From Methanomicrobia archaeon LH_S13 (GTDB lineage: Archaea; Halobacteriota; Syntropharchaeia; Alkanophagales; Methanospirareceae), in NCBI GenBank assembly GCA_023659785.1, contig JAGXOR010000029.1, positions 1 to 8,142 on the forward strand: 8,142 nucleotides of DNA, given 5' to 3'. Within the stretch, counting starts at the first letter, position 1; the number at the start of each line of letters is the position of its first letter. The notes under the pieces are model-generated. The model searched no databases, was not told the DNA's origin, and worked only from the letters and a program-made list of their open reading frames with translations. Below are positions 1 to 6,119 of the stretch, one piece after another. Made by a program: the position numbers and the translations under genes.

Positions 1-159
1 ACAGAACTGGATAGGGATTATAACGCCTCGCTGAATATACTGGAGCGAGGTATGGCGGGGCAGGGACTGCCCTTTGTACCTTCTGAGGTGGAACCGCTAC
101 GGGAGTTGATACCAATTTCCTCAAGTTCTATCGTTGAGGTAGGAAGCCCCTTGCGATAG
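1..159 (+). CDS. tnpB: TnpB RNA-guided nuclease, C-terminal end (partial)
   Basis: An open frame runs from the first base to a TAG at 157-159 and gives 52 residues. It begins with TELDRDYNASLNILERG, the last conserved block of TnpB/OrfB proteins of the IS200/IS605 and IS1341 families; the second Asp of the DRD motif is the usual third RuvC metal ligand. The tail ends in EVGSPLR, close to the EAGSP-type ending of many archaeal TnpBs. TnpB is an RNA-guided DNA endonuclease that helps retain its transposon. The start, the RuvC-I and -II motifs and the zinc ribbon lie outside the window, so whether the gene is intact cannot be judged. It converges on the minus-strand shikimate genes. No tnpA is visible. 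Identification of the family is secure; activity is unknown. Confidence 0.9.
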   Translation, partial: TELDRDYNASLNILERGMAGQGLPFVPSEVEPLRELIPISSSSIVEVGSPLR

Positions 160-174
160 CTGGGGGTAGTTCAC
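141..174 (+). ncRNA. 3' part of TnpB guide RNA (omega/reRNA) scaffold at the element's right end
   Basis: Overlapping the end of tnpB is a GAAGCCCC block (144-150) followed, after an 11-nt loop, by GGGGG (162-166) and then TAGTTCAC (167-174). CCCC at 147-150 pairs with the G run. A GAAGCCCC...GGGGTAGTTCAC arrangement is familiar from the right ends of archaeal IS605/IS1341 elements. In described systems the guide RNA scaffold ends at the transposon end and the flanking bases serve as guide. By that rule the element would end near 174 and the guide would start at about 175. The 5' limit of the RNA cannot be set here. Family reasoning and pattern only; no transcript evidence. Confidence 0.5.
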
Positions 175-177
175 TTG

Positions 178-208
178 AGGGGAAAATTACCCCTTCGGTT
201 TTTATTTT
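178..208 (+). terminator. Stem-loop with T-rich tail downstream of tnpB
   Basis: AGGGG (178-182) and CCCCT (190-194) form a perfect 5-bp stem around a 7-nt loop, followed by TTTTTATTTT at 199-208. On the plus strand this resembles an intrinsic terminator for transcripts leaving tnpB. The stem is short, and archaea usually need only the T tract. The rest of the gap up to 354 has two weak stem-loops (GACAA/TTGTC at 245-261 and CTTCG/CGAAG at 280-296) and no convincing gene. Confidence 0.45.
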
Positions 209-333
209 CTATGTTCAATATTGATTTTGAGATAGAAATTTTGGGACAAGGGTAAATTGTCATGTAACTCGCTAAACTCCTTCGATTTGGGCGAAGCCAA
301 GCCCCAATGAAAGATGTTCAGATAAGGAGAATT

Positions 334-349
334 AGAAATTGGGATTTCT
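334..349 (-). terminator. Weak stem-loop just downstream of dehydroquinate synthase II
   Basis: AGAAAT (334-339) and ATTTCT (344-349) are perfect inverted repeats around a 4-nt loop, starting 6 nt past the stop codon of the minus-strand gene. The stem is AT-rich and lacks a strong T tract on the minus strand, so it may only protect or mark the 3' end of the transcript. Confidence 0.2.
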
Positions 350-354
350 CGCTC

Positions 355-1563
355 CTATTTCTCTATCACCGCTTCCTCCACCGCAATTCCAAAATGCCGT
401 GCTGCCTCCGTTACATGAACCTGAACCTCATCCCCCTCCTTCAAATCAACCACTGAAATCGGTTTCTTTTTATCTTTATCTTTATCCTTATCCTTATCCT
501 TATCCTTACCCACCAACTTTATCGTTTCTGCATTCTGAAGAATAATACTGCACTCCCTCTTCTCCCCGCCACCTATTTCCACTTCTGCTTCTACGAGCAT
601 AAGCGGTCGCTTCTCTATCTTCACCCTGCCTACCACTGCTTTTCTTGCATTTCCTTCGGCATTTACAATCAACACGTCATCTCCAGACTTCAACTCCGAC
701 AAATATCTCGTCTTCTCCCCCACCAACACATAGGCATACACGCCACCCGCATTCACCCTGAAAGGTCTCGCTGCAACGTAAGGGCTCTCCTCAGATTCCG
801 AATGCACTAAAAACAACGCAAAAGACTGCGAACCCACCAGCATACCCTCTCCTAAAGTCATCAATGAGCAGGTGTCCACGCATACCCTCTCGCCCATCTC
901 GAGTTCCTTCACCTTTGTTACCTTCGCCGTGGACAGTGGAATTTTACCCATTTCGCTCTCTACCCTTATCTCTACTGCTCTTTTTATCTCGGACACATCA
1001 CCAGTATCAAGGAGAACACCATCAGCACCATATTCGAGCGTTTTAAATGCCGTCCTCGCCTCTCCCGCACTCTGCACTCCTTCTATCACCTTCGCTTCCT
1101 TCTTTTGCAGTTCCGCAATTATATTCTCCAGCGGGATTATCTTCCAATCCTTTCCTATCACAATCACGTAATTACAGTAATCTGCAATATCCACCACAAA
1201 TCGCTCATACTTCTTTCCTATTATCTCCACATATCCTGCATTAGTTTTACTGCCAAGAGTCCTTTTCAACGCACCTAAAACTCCCGATTCACTTATTTCC
1301 GCCGGTATCGGTTTTGTTCCATCTCCTTCACTTCCTCTTCCATAAACAGCAACATCTGCTTCCCCTTTTTCTCTCGACTCCTCTGATGCAAACGCAGCTA
1401 TTTTTATGCGACCTAACTCCTTTACCTTTCCTACGTCCTTTTCTTCCACGAGCACACCGTCCACTCCGGATTCCAAACCAGCGGTAATCCGTGACTTCTT
1501 TTCTTCCCACGTGCCCACTTCATCATCAGCTTTTATCCATATCTCCTTCTGCTTTTCTTTCAT
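355..1563 (-). CDS. aroB': 3-dehydroquinate synthase II (archaeal type)
   Basis: 402 residues. This enzyme (MJ1249 family, EC 1.4.1.24) uses NAD+ to deaminate and cyclise 2-amino-3,7-dideoxy-D-threo-hept-6-ulosonate to 3-dehydroquinate, the archaeal route into aromatic amino acids. Conserved family blocks visible: WEEKK near 19-23, GKDWKIIPLEN at 137-147, CVDTCSLMTLGEGMLVGS at 228-245, ALFLVHSE at 249-256, ARPFRVNAG at 265-273, GRVKIEKRPLMLVEAE at 312-327, LQNAETIKLV at 342-351, and ARHFG at 388-392. It follows the ADH synthase gene by 13 nt in one operon. The ATG at 1563 has no Shine-Dalgarno; a T7 run precedes it, so translation probably depends on coupling. Oddity: residues 353-367 are six Lys-Asp pairs plus KKK, replacing a short turn in the relative I recall from Methanocaldococcus. 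That accounts for part of the extra length over the ~360-residue homologue. Confidence 0.96.
   Translation of the reverse strand: MKEKQKEIWIKADDEVGTWEEKKSRITAGLESGVDGVLVEEKDVGKVKELGRIKIAAFASEESREKGEADVAVYGRGSEGDGTKPIPAEISESGVLGALKRTLGSKTNAGYVEIIGKKYERFVVDIADYCNYVIVIGKDWKIIPLENIIAELQKKEAKVIEGVQSAGEARTAFKTLEYGADGVLLDTGDVSEIKRAVEIRVESEMGKIPLSTAKVTKVKELEMGERVCVDTCSLMTLGEGMLVGSQSFALFLVHSESEESPYVAARPFRVNAGGVYAYVLVGEKTRYLSELKSGDDVLIVNAEGNARKAVVGRVKIEKRPLMLVEAEVEIGGGEKRECSIILQNAETIKLVGKDKDKDKDKDKDKKKPISVVDLKEGDEVQVHVTEAARHFGIAVEEAVIEK
463..507 (-). repeat. Hexanucleotide repeat encoding a Lys-Asp tract
   Basis: On the minus strand six AARGAT units (four AAGGAT, then two AAAGAT) occupy 472-507, followed by AAAAAGAAA. 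They encode (Lys-Asp)6-Lys3 inside dehydroquinate synthase II. The unit length keeps the frame, so gain or loss of units changes only loop length. The tract sits between the conserved LQNAETIKLV and PISVVDL blocks, i.e. in a surface loop by comparison with the family. Confidence 0.9.
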
Positions 1564-1576
1564 TTCGGAAAAAAAC

Positions 1577-2425
1577 TCATTCCCTTTTACCTACATCCCC
1601 TGCTTTCAACCTTTTTATCGCCTCTTCCCCCGAAATGCCCTCGTGTACTATCTTGCTTATCGTTATGGTCATATCTGCTGGGTTCTCATACTGAAACACA
1701 TTTCTGCCTATTGACACACCCGCGGCACCAGCCGAAACTGCATCTTCTACCATCTTCAGCACTTCTGCATCGGTATTCGCCTTTGGACCTCCTGCTATTA
1801 TCACAGGCACCGGGCAACCCTGTACAACTTCCTTGAAGGTTTCCGGGTCACCAGTATAATTTGTTTTTACGACATCAGCACCAAGTTCCGCACCTATACG
1901 AGCCACGTGCTTTACCATCTCTACGTCATGTTCACTCTTCACTTTCTCACCACGAGGATACATCATCGCCAAAAAAGGCATGCCCCACTCCTCACACACC
2001 ATTGCCGTCTCTCCCAACTCTGCAAGCATATCCGCCTCGTGCTCCGCACCCACATTTACGTGTATTGACACCGCATCAGCTCCTAACCGCATTGCTTCCT
2101 CCACCGTTGCCACTGTGACTTTGTTTAATGGGTCAGGTCCTAACGACGTGCTTGCAGATAAGTGAATTATTAACCCTATATCCTTGCCATAACCTCGATA
2201 CCCCGCTATTACAATGCCCTTATGCAAGAGTACTGCATTTGCTCCTCCTTCTGCTACCGCATTTACCGCACTCTGCATGTCCATCAACCCGCGTATGGGA
2301 CCTGAAGTCACGCCATGGTCCATAGGGACAATAACACTCCTCCCGCTCTTCCGGTCCACTATCCTTTCCATCCTAATCCTCTTCCCTATGCTCATCTGCC
2401 CCATTCTATCCCTTATGCTTGTCAT
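1577..2425 (-). CDS. aroA': 2-amino-3,7-dideoxy-D-threo-hept-6-ulosonate (ADH) synthase
   Basis: 282 residues; a (beta/alpha)8 class-I-aldolase-like enzyme (MJ0400 family, EC 2.2.1.10). It condenses 6-deoxy-5-ketofructose 1-phosphate with aspartate semialdehyde, the first step of the archaeal 3-dehydroquinate pathway. Blocks seen: VIVPMDHGVTSGPIRGL at 31-47, GGANAVLLHKGI at 60-71, GYGKDIGLIIHLS at 78-90, DAVSIHVNVG at 117-126, MMYPRG at 154-159, DVVKTNYTG at 184-192, AGGPK and GVSIGRNVFQ. Catalytic residues of the family fall in place: Asp36, Tyr156 and the Schiff-base Lys187, each offset by +3 from MJ0400. The ATG at 2425 is preceded by a purine-rich GGGGAGGGGAGAGAAGGAA stretch that can serve as ribosome binding site. 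The next gene performs the following step. Relatives include LsrF and fructose-bisphosphate aldolase class I, but the partner gene settles the function. Confidence 0.96.
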   Translation of the reverse strand: MTSIRDRMGQMSIGKRIRMERIVDRKSGRSVIVPMDHGVTSGPIRGLMDMQSAVNAVAEGGANAVLLHKGIVIAGYRGYGKDIGLIIHLSASTSLGPDPLNKVTVATVEEAMRLGADAVSIHVNVGAEHEADMLAELGETAMVCEEWGMPFLAMMYPRGEKVKSEHDVEMVKHVARIGAELGADVVKTNYTGDPETFKEVVQGCPVPVIIAGGPKANTDAEVLKMVEDAVSAGAAGVSIGRNVFQYENPADMTITISKIVHEGISGEEAIKRLKAGDVGKRE

Positions 2426-2495
2426 TTCCTTCTCTCCCCTCCCCCTTTTGTATAAGCTTTTAGCTTTTTTATTGTATCTAAACTATAACTCCCTT

Positions 2496-2504
2496 CTATT
2501 TAAG
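2496..2504 (-). promoter_or_regulatory. Candidate TATA box of the aroA'-aroB' operon
   Basis: The 123-nt gap after the aCPSF1 gene contains CTTAAATAG on the minus strand, an A/T box of the archaeal TATA type. A start about 25 nt downstream would leave a leader of roughly 45-50 nt that includes the strong purine-rich ribosome binding site. Other A/T-rich stretches in the gap could serve instead. Confidence 0.35.
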
Positions 2505-2548
2505 ACACGGATTTACACAAATTTTGCAGTTTGCCGTTTGTTGCATTT

Positions 2549-4435
2549 TTAGACCAATCTCAATGTCTCCAAATTCATCGGTGCTACCGTCTCTATATTG
2601 AATTTCTTGTGTATCGCGCTTGCCAATGCCATACATTTGGTTGCCTCGCCATGCATGCACATCACCTTTGACGGTAGTGGCCGTATCCCCTTTACGAACT
2701 CAAGCAATTGATTGCGGTCTGAATGTCCGGAAAACCCATCTATTGTCTCTGTTTCCATGTTTATTTTTATATTCCTTATTTTACCCTCATTTGAAAGCTG
2801 TATCTCATTCCAGCCCCTCTGTATCCTTCTTCCAAGCGACCCTTCTGCCTGGTATCCAACAAAGATAAGCTTGTTCTTTTCCTCTCCTGCAAGTCCTTTC
2901 ATGTATTCTAAAACCGGACCTCCGTTTAACATGCCTGCGGTAGCAAGTACGATGAATGGCTCTTTCTCTTCTATTACCGCCTTTCTTTTCTCTACATCGT
3001 CCACCTGCACAAAAATGTCTGATAAGAAGGGATTTTCACCCTGAAATATGGAATTCTTCAGCTTCCTGTTGAGATACTCCGGATATGCAGTATGGACTGA
3101 AGTCGCCTCCCATATCATTCCGTCTAAATACACAGGCACTTCCAGCTGCATCCCTTCCAATGCTATCATTACCTCCTGCGACCTCCCAACCGCAAAAGCA
3201 GGTATTATTACTTTACCTCCCTTTTTTATCGTTTTCTCTATCTCTTCCTTCAAATTCTTCTCCGCTTCGCGTCTTGACGGTTGCAAGTCATTCATTCCGC
3301 CGTATGTGGACTCTATGACCAACGCATCAACCCTTGGGAAATCATTGAAAGCCTGCTCGAAAAGTAAAGTTCGCTCATACTTTATGTCACCGGTGAATGC
3401 GAGGTTATAGAGCCCATTTCCTATATGGAAATATGCAATAGAAGAGCCCAAGATGTGCCCTGCATTGTAAAAAGTTAGCTTCACATCAGGCGATATGTCT
3501 GTCACGTCCCCATATTTCAGAGGGATGATATGTCTTATCGCATCTCTTATTAAGGATGATTTATATGGTATCTTCTTTCCCTCTCTTACTGCTATCTCTA
3601 TATAGTCAAGCAGAAGAAGAGCCATGAGATCTCTCGTTGGCTGTGTCATATATATTGGTCCATCGTACCCGTATAATAACAAAAGAGGAACTAACCCTGA
3701 GTGATCAAGATGTGCATGCGTTATCACTACCGCATCTATATTACTTATCGGTGACACTTCAGGAACGTATAGATAGGGCATCGCCTCCGAGCCCACGCTC
3801 ACTCCGCAATCTATTAAAACCTTCGTTTCCGGTGTAGAAAGTAAAAATGAATTTCTTCCTACTTCTCTGCAACCTCCTAATGCAGTTATACGTACCCACT
3901 CATCCTCTATTAGCTTATCCCTATATATCCTCCGCCCTACTTTTTTCATAAAGTTCTTCCTGAATTCACTCTCCTCCCGTAAATACCTTCTTATGCTTTT
4001 TATTATTGCAGATTGTATCGGCGGTGCTCTGATAACGTCAGGTCGCCACCCTATCACCGTTGCAACTTCTCTAAGTGTTGCTCCATGCGTGCCAATCACC
4101 AATCCCGGCTTTTCTGCCTCTATTATCACCTGTGCCTTGTCCATATCAAAATAAATGTCTTTTATCCCTCCTTCCTCAGGTATAATGTCATGAATTACCT
4201 TAGACGCTTTTTCCGGGTCCATCAGTATATTACTGCTCGGTCTAACCGAAATCCTCTTCTTCAACTCTTTCGCTAATGTTCTAACTATGGCACCATCGTC
4301 AGCGAATTTTTGCGTGTCCTCTGTGTATATCACAAGCTCGGGACCTTCAAATTCCACCCCGGTAATATCTACGGTATCCGGTAATAATTCCTTTATTCTC
4401 CGCTTTAATTCCAAGAGCGTTTCTTCTACTGGCAT
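2549..4435 (-). CDS. fttA: aCPSF1 / FttA, KH-domain beta-CASP ribonuclease and transcription termination factor
   Basis: 628 residues, full length for the archaeal cleavage and polyadenylation specificity factor-like protein. This family binds U-rich RNA, cuts nascent transcripts 3' of genes and promotes termination by RNA polymerase. Order of domains: N-terminal KH-type region (about 1-170) with VIGTHGATLREV at 113-124 as a GxxG-like loop; metallo-beta-lactamase core with THAHLDHSG at 239-247 (metal ligands His240, His242, Asp244, His245), NAGHILGS (His327) and FTGD (Asp350); beta-CASP insert with ESTYG at 375-379 and PAFAVGRSQE at 412-421; and C-terminal FSGHSD (His571) and MHGE (His595). 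All expected ligands are present, so it should be active. The ATG at 4435 has a weak GAGAGAGAT-type binding site. It stands alone between two non-coding gaps, and its upstream gap holds a T tract and a microsatellite. Confidence 0.97.
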   Translation of the reverse strand: MPVEETLLELKRRIKELLPDTVDITGVEFEGPELVIYTEDTQKFADDGAIVRTLAKELKKRISVRPSSNILMDPEKASKVIHDIIPEEGGIKDIYFDMDKAQVIIEAEKPGLVIGTHGATLREVATVIGWRPDVIRAPPIQSAIIKSIRRYLREESEFRKNFMKKVGRRIYRDKLIEDEWVRITALGGCREVGRNSFLLSTPETKVLIDCGVSVGSEAMPYLYVPEVSPISNIDAVVITHAHLDHSGLVPLLLLYGYDGPIYMTQPTRDLMALLLLDYIEIAVREGKKIPYKSSLIRDAIRHIIPLKYGDVTDISPDVKLTFYNAGHILGSSIAYFHIGNGLYNLAFTGDIKYERTLLFEQAFNDFPRVDALVIESTYGGMNDLQPSRREAEKNLKEEIEKTIKKGGKVIIPAFAVGRSQEVMIALEGMQLEVPVYLDGMIWEATSVHTAYPEYLNRKLKNSIFQGENPFLSDIFVQVDDVEKRKAVIEEKEPFIVLATAGMLNGGPVLEYMKGLAGEEKNKLIFVGYQAEGSLGRRIQRGWNEIQLSNEGKIRNIKINMETETIDGFSGHSDRNQLLEFVKGIRPLPSKVMCMHGEATKCMALASAIHKKFNIETVAPMNLETLRLV

Positions 4436-4540
4436 TGTCTATCTCTCTCTCAACTTTCTATTAATCAATCCAAGTTTTAGCTTAGGCTGGTGTTCTACCT
4501 CTTACTACTATTCCTCTCCTTATTTCTATTCTCTGTCTTC

Positions 4541-4591
4541 AACATTAACATTAATATCAACATCAACATCAACATTAACATTAACACTAAC
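4541..4591. repeat. Hexanucleotide microsatellite upstream of aCPSF1
   Basis: Eight near-perfect AACATY units plus a partial AAC: AACATT twice, AATATC, AACATC twice, AACATT twice, AACACT, AAC. It lies in the 176-nt gap between psmB and the aCPSF1 gene, about 105 nt before the aCPSF1 start, so it may be in that gene's promoter or leader. The plus-strand reading frame through it (Asn-Ile repeats) is a by-product of the 6-nt period, not a gene. Confidence 0.9.
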
Positions 4592-4609
4592 AAAAAGGGC
4601 AAAAAAAAA
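4592..4609 (-). terminator. Poly-T termination tract after psmB
   Basis: Two nucleotides past the psmB stop the minus strand reads T9, then GCCC, then T5. Archaeal RNA polymerase terminates at such T tracts without a hairpin, and aCPSF1 acts on the matching U-rich RNA. It is the strongest T tract seen downstream of a gene in the window and marks the likely end of the JAMM-ribL-nikR-psmB unit. Confidence 0.65.
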
Positions 4610-4611
4610 TT

Positions 4612-5247
4612 TCAATTAAAAGAAGCTTTTATCTTTTTTATCTTTTCTTCACCTACTTCTTCATACTTCCCCTCTGTTATCATCACCACTTCTATCTCCT
4701 CTCCAGAGGCACTGTCTCTCTTCATTGCGGAAGTCAATGCCTGTATTGCAAGTGTTATTCCTTCTTCCAGCGATGTTTCCTTTGAATACCTGTCCTCAAG
4801 CACACCGTATGCAATAGGAGAGCCCGAGCCGGTGGCTGCAATCTCTCTCTCGTCAATACTGCCCCCAAAAGGGTCTACCGAAAATATATGTGCCCCTTTT
4901 CTGTCTATGCCCCCTACCAGGAGTTGCACAATATACGGAAAGAATCTCTGACCGCTCAGCACATTGGATAACAGCGTTGTCATCGCTTTTACCGTCATTG
5001 GCTCTTGCCTTCTTATTTTATATAGCCTTGCCTCCACTGATATTAGCCGAACTAACGTCTGTGCATCTCCTACTATCCCCGCTGAGGTCATACCCATTCG
5101 GTCATCCACCTGGTATATCTTCTTCGCTGTTTTAGAAGCGATAAAAGAACCCAGTGTCGCACGCTTCTCACTCGCCAATATTACATTGTCTTCGCATATT
5201 AAACCAACAGTGGTCGTTCCCTTCTTTAACTGGTCCATTATTTCCAT
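4612..5247 (-). CDS. psmB: 20S proteasome beta subunit
   Basis: 211 residues. It forms the inner catalytic rings of the archaeal 20S proteasome and cuts unfolded proteins passed in by PAN/Cdc48 ATPases. A short propeptide MEIMDQLKKG ends before Thr11, which becomes the N-terminal nucleophile after self-cleavage. In mature numbering Glu17 and Lys33 are present, as in the Thermoplasma enzyme. Later blocks: MTSAGIVGDAQTLVR, PYIVQLLVGGID, ATGSGSPIAYGVLE and RDSASG, all classic beta signatures including the active-site Ser and Asp. The ATG shares its A with the nikR stop (TAATG), and GGGGGT about 10 nt upstream can serve as binding site, so translation is probably coupled to nikR. No alpha subunit or ATPase gene is in the window. 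Length and motifs are those of an intact enzyme. Confidence 0.97.
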   Translation of the reverse strand: MEIMDQLKKGTTTVGLICEDNVILASEKRATLGSFIASKTAKKIYQVDDRMGMTSAGIVGDAQTLVRLISVEARLYKIRRQEPMTVKAMTTLLSNVLSGQRFFPYIVQLLVGGIDRKGAHIFSVDPFGGSIDEREIAATGSGSPIAYGVLEDRYSKETSLEEGITLAIQALTSAMKRDSASGEEIEVVMITEGKYEEVGEEKIKKIKASFN

Positions 5248-5672
5248 TATCTATAACCCCCATGTGTTGTCGTCAGCTTCACGTGTTTTACACCCCTCAA
5301 GCTCATTATACTTTCTGCTAACTCCTTTATCTTCTTCCCCTCGCCTTTCATCACCACTAACTCAAAGCAATCCTGCTCATTGAGATGAATATGCGATGAT
5401 GTCCTTATCATATCCAGAAAATGGTGCTGAACATCTGTTAGCTTGTCACCTAATCCCCTTTGGCTGTGGTCATAGAGATAGGTTATAGTTCCTATCTCCT
5501 CTCCTGTCTCGCGCTCCATCCATTCGTATTCCACTATATAGGCTCTAATCGCATCTCTTATCCCTTCTGACCTCGATGAATACCCCCTCCCTCCTATTAT
5601 TCCGTCAAACTTATTCAACAGATTCGAGGGCAACGATACTCCTATTCGAGTCAATCCACGCTCTTCTTCCAT
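5247..5672 (-). CDS. nikR: NikR-family nickel-responsive regulator
   Basis: 141 residues. The N-terminal ribbon-helix-helix (about 7-46, RIGVSLPSNLLNKFDGII then SSRSEGIRDAIRAYI) binds DNA. The C-terminal ACT-like domain binds nickel and forms the tetramer. The square-planar nickel ligands are all present: His83 (VQHH), His94 and His96 (HIH), and Cys102 (DCFELVVMKG), with the same spacing as His76/His87/His89/Cys95 of E. coli NikR. NikR usually represses nickel uptake genes; none is in the window. ATG at 5672 has a good GGAGAG binding site. It lies 17 nt after ribL and overlaps psmB by 1 nt. No clear dyad operator was recognised upstream of the operon, so its targets are unknown. Confidence 0.93.
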   Translation of the reverse strand: MEEERGLTRIGVSLPSNLLNKFDGIIGGRGYSSRSEGIRDAIRAYIVEYEWMERETGEEIGTITYLYDHSQRGLGDKLTDVQHHFLDMIRTSSHIHLNEQDCFELVVMKGEGKKIKELAESIMSLRGVKHVKLTTTHGGYR

Positions 5673-5689
5673 TTTTATCTCTCCATCAA

Positions 5690-6100
5690 TTACAATGTAT
5701 GTCTTATTATCTCCTCTGCTTTACAAAAAGCATTTAAATTATGCTTCTTTATACGAACGACTCGCGAGTTGAATCCTCTCTTCCTGAGCTCCTGCTCCAA
5801 CTCTCCCTCATCGAACTCCTGGTCATAACCTGTTGCTATTATATCAGGTTTTATACTATATAAAGGTTCATAAATATCTTTTTCGCTACCCAACATCGCT
5901 TTGTCCACAACTTTCAAAGCAGAAACCATCTTCAATCTCTGCTCTTCTGGTATAATTGGCGTTCTCTTTCTCCTTTTCACATTTACATCCCTCGCAACCA
6001 CGACAAAAAGTTCATCACCCAGCTTCTTCGCTTCTTCCAGATAGAGCAAATGCCCCGGATGGAGTATTTCAAATGTTCCTGTTGCTAAAACCCTTACCAT
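5690..6100 (-). CDS. ribL: FAD synthetase, archaeal RibL type (nucleotidyltransferase)
   Basis: 136 residues, a cytidylyltransferase-like fold protein. Archaeal RibL (MJ1179 family, EC 2.7.7.2) transfers AMP from ATP (or CMP from CTP) to FMN to make FAD. Seen: the nucleotide-binding GTFEILHPGH at 8-17 with the HxGH signature (His14, His17), LGDELFVVVARD at 27-38, TPIIPEEQRLKMVSALK at 47-63 with an ISSTR-like role filled by PEEQR, KPDIIATGYDQ at 84-94, and a short C-terminal tail. The usual GTFD is GTFE here. Only one Cys (Cys126) is present near the C-terminus, whereas I recall two in the Methanocaldococcus enzyme. A relative acting on glycerol 3-phosphate or another alcohol phosphate is the main alternative. 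A strong GGAGAGAGGG binding site precedes the ATG. It sits between the JAMM and nikR genes in a tight row. Confidence 0.85.
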   Translation of the reverse strand: MVRVLATGTFEILHPGHLLYLEEAKKLGDELFVVVARDVNVKRRKRTPIIPEEQRLKMVSALKVVDKAMLGSEKDIYEPLYSIKPDIIATGYDQEFDEGELEQELRKRGFNSRVVRIKKHNLNAFCKAEEIIRHTL

Positions 6101-6119
6101 GAATCCCTCTCTCCTACTT

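Noticed and set aside
2426..2548. Intergenic TGCA/CAAAC repeats considered as a small RNA or riboswitch
   Set aside because: The inverted matches are only 4-6 bp and no conserved RNA pattern could be recognised.
864..2552. Several plus-strand frames of 60-112 residues opposite the shikimate genes
   Set aside because: Low-complexity Ser/Pro/Leu-rich translations antisense to two well-conserved enzymes; shadows of real genes.
4490..4951. Plus-strand open frame with Asn-Ile repeats across the psmB 3' end
   Set aside because: It arises from the 6-nt period of the microsatellite and then runs antisense through psmB; no ribosome binding site or family resemblance.
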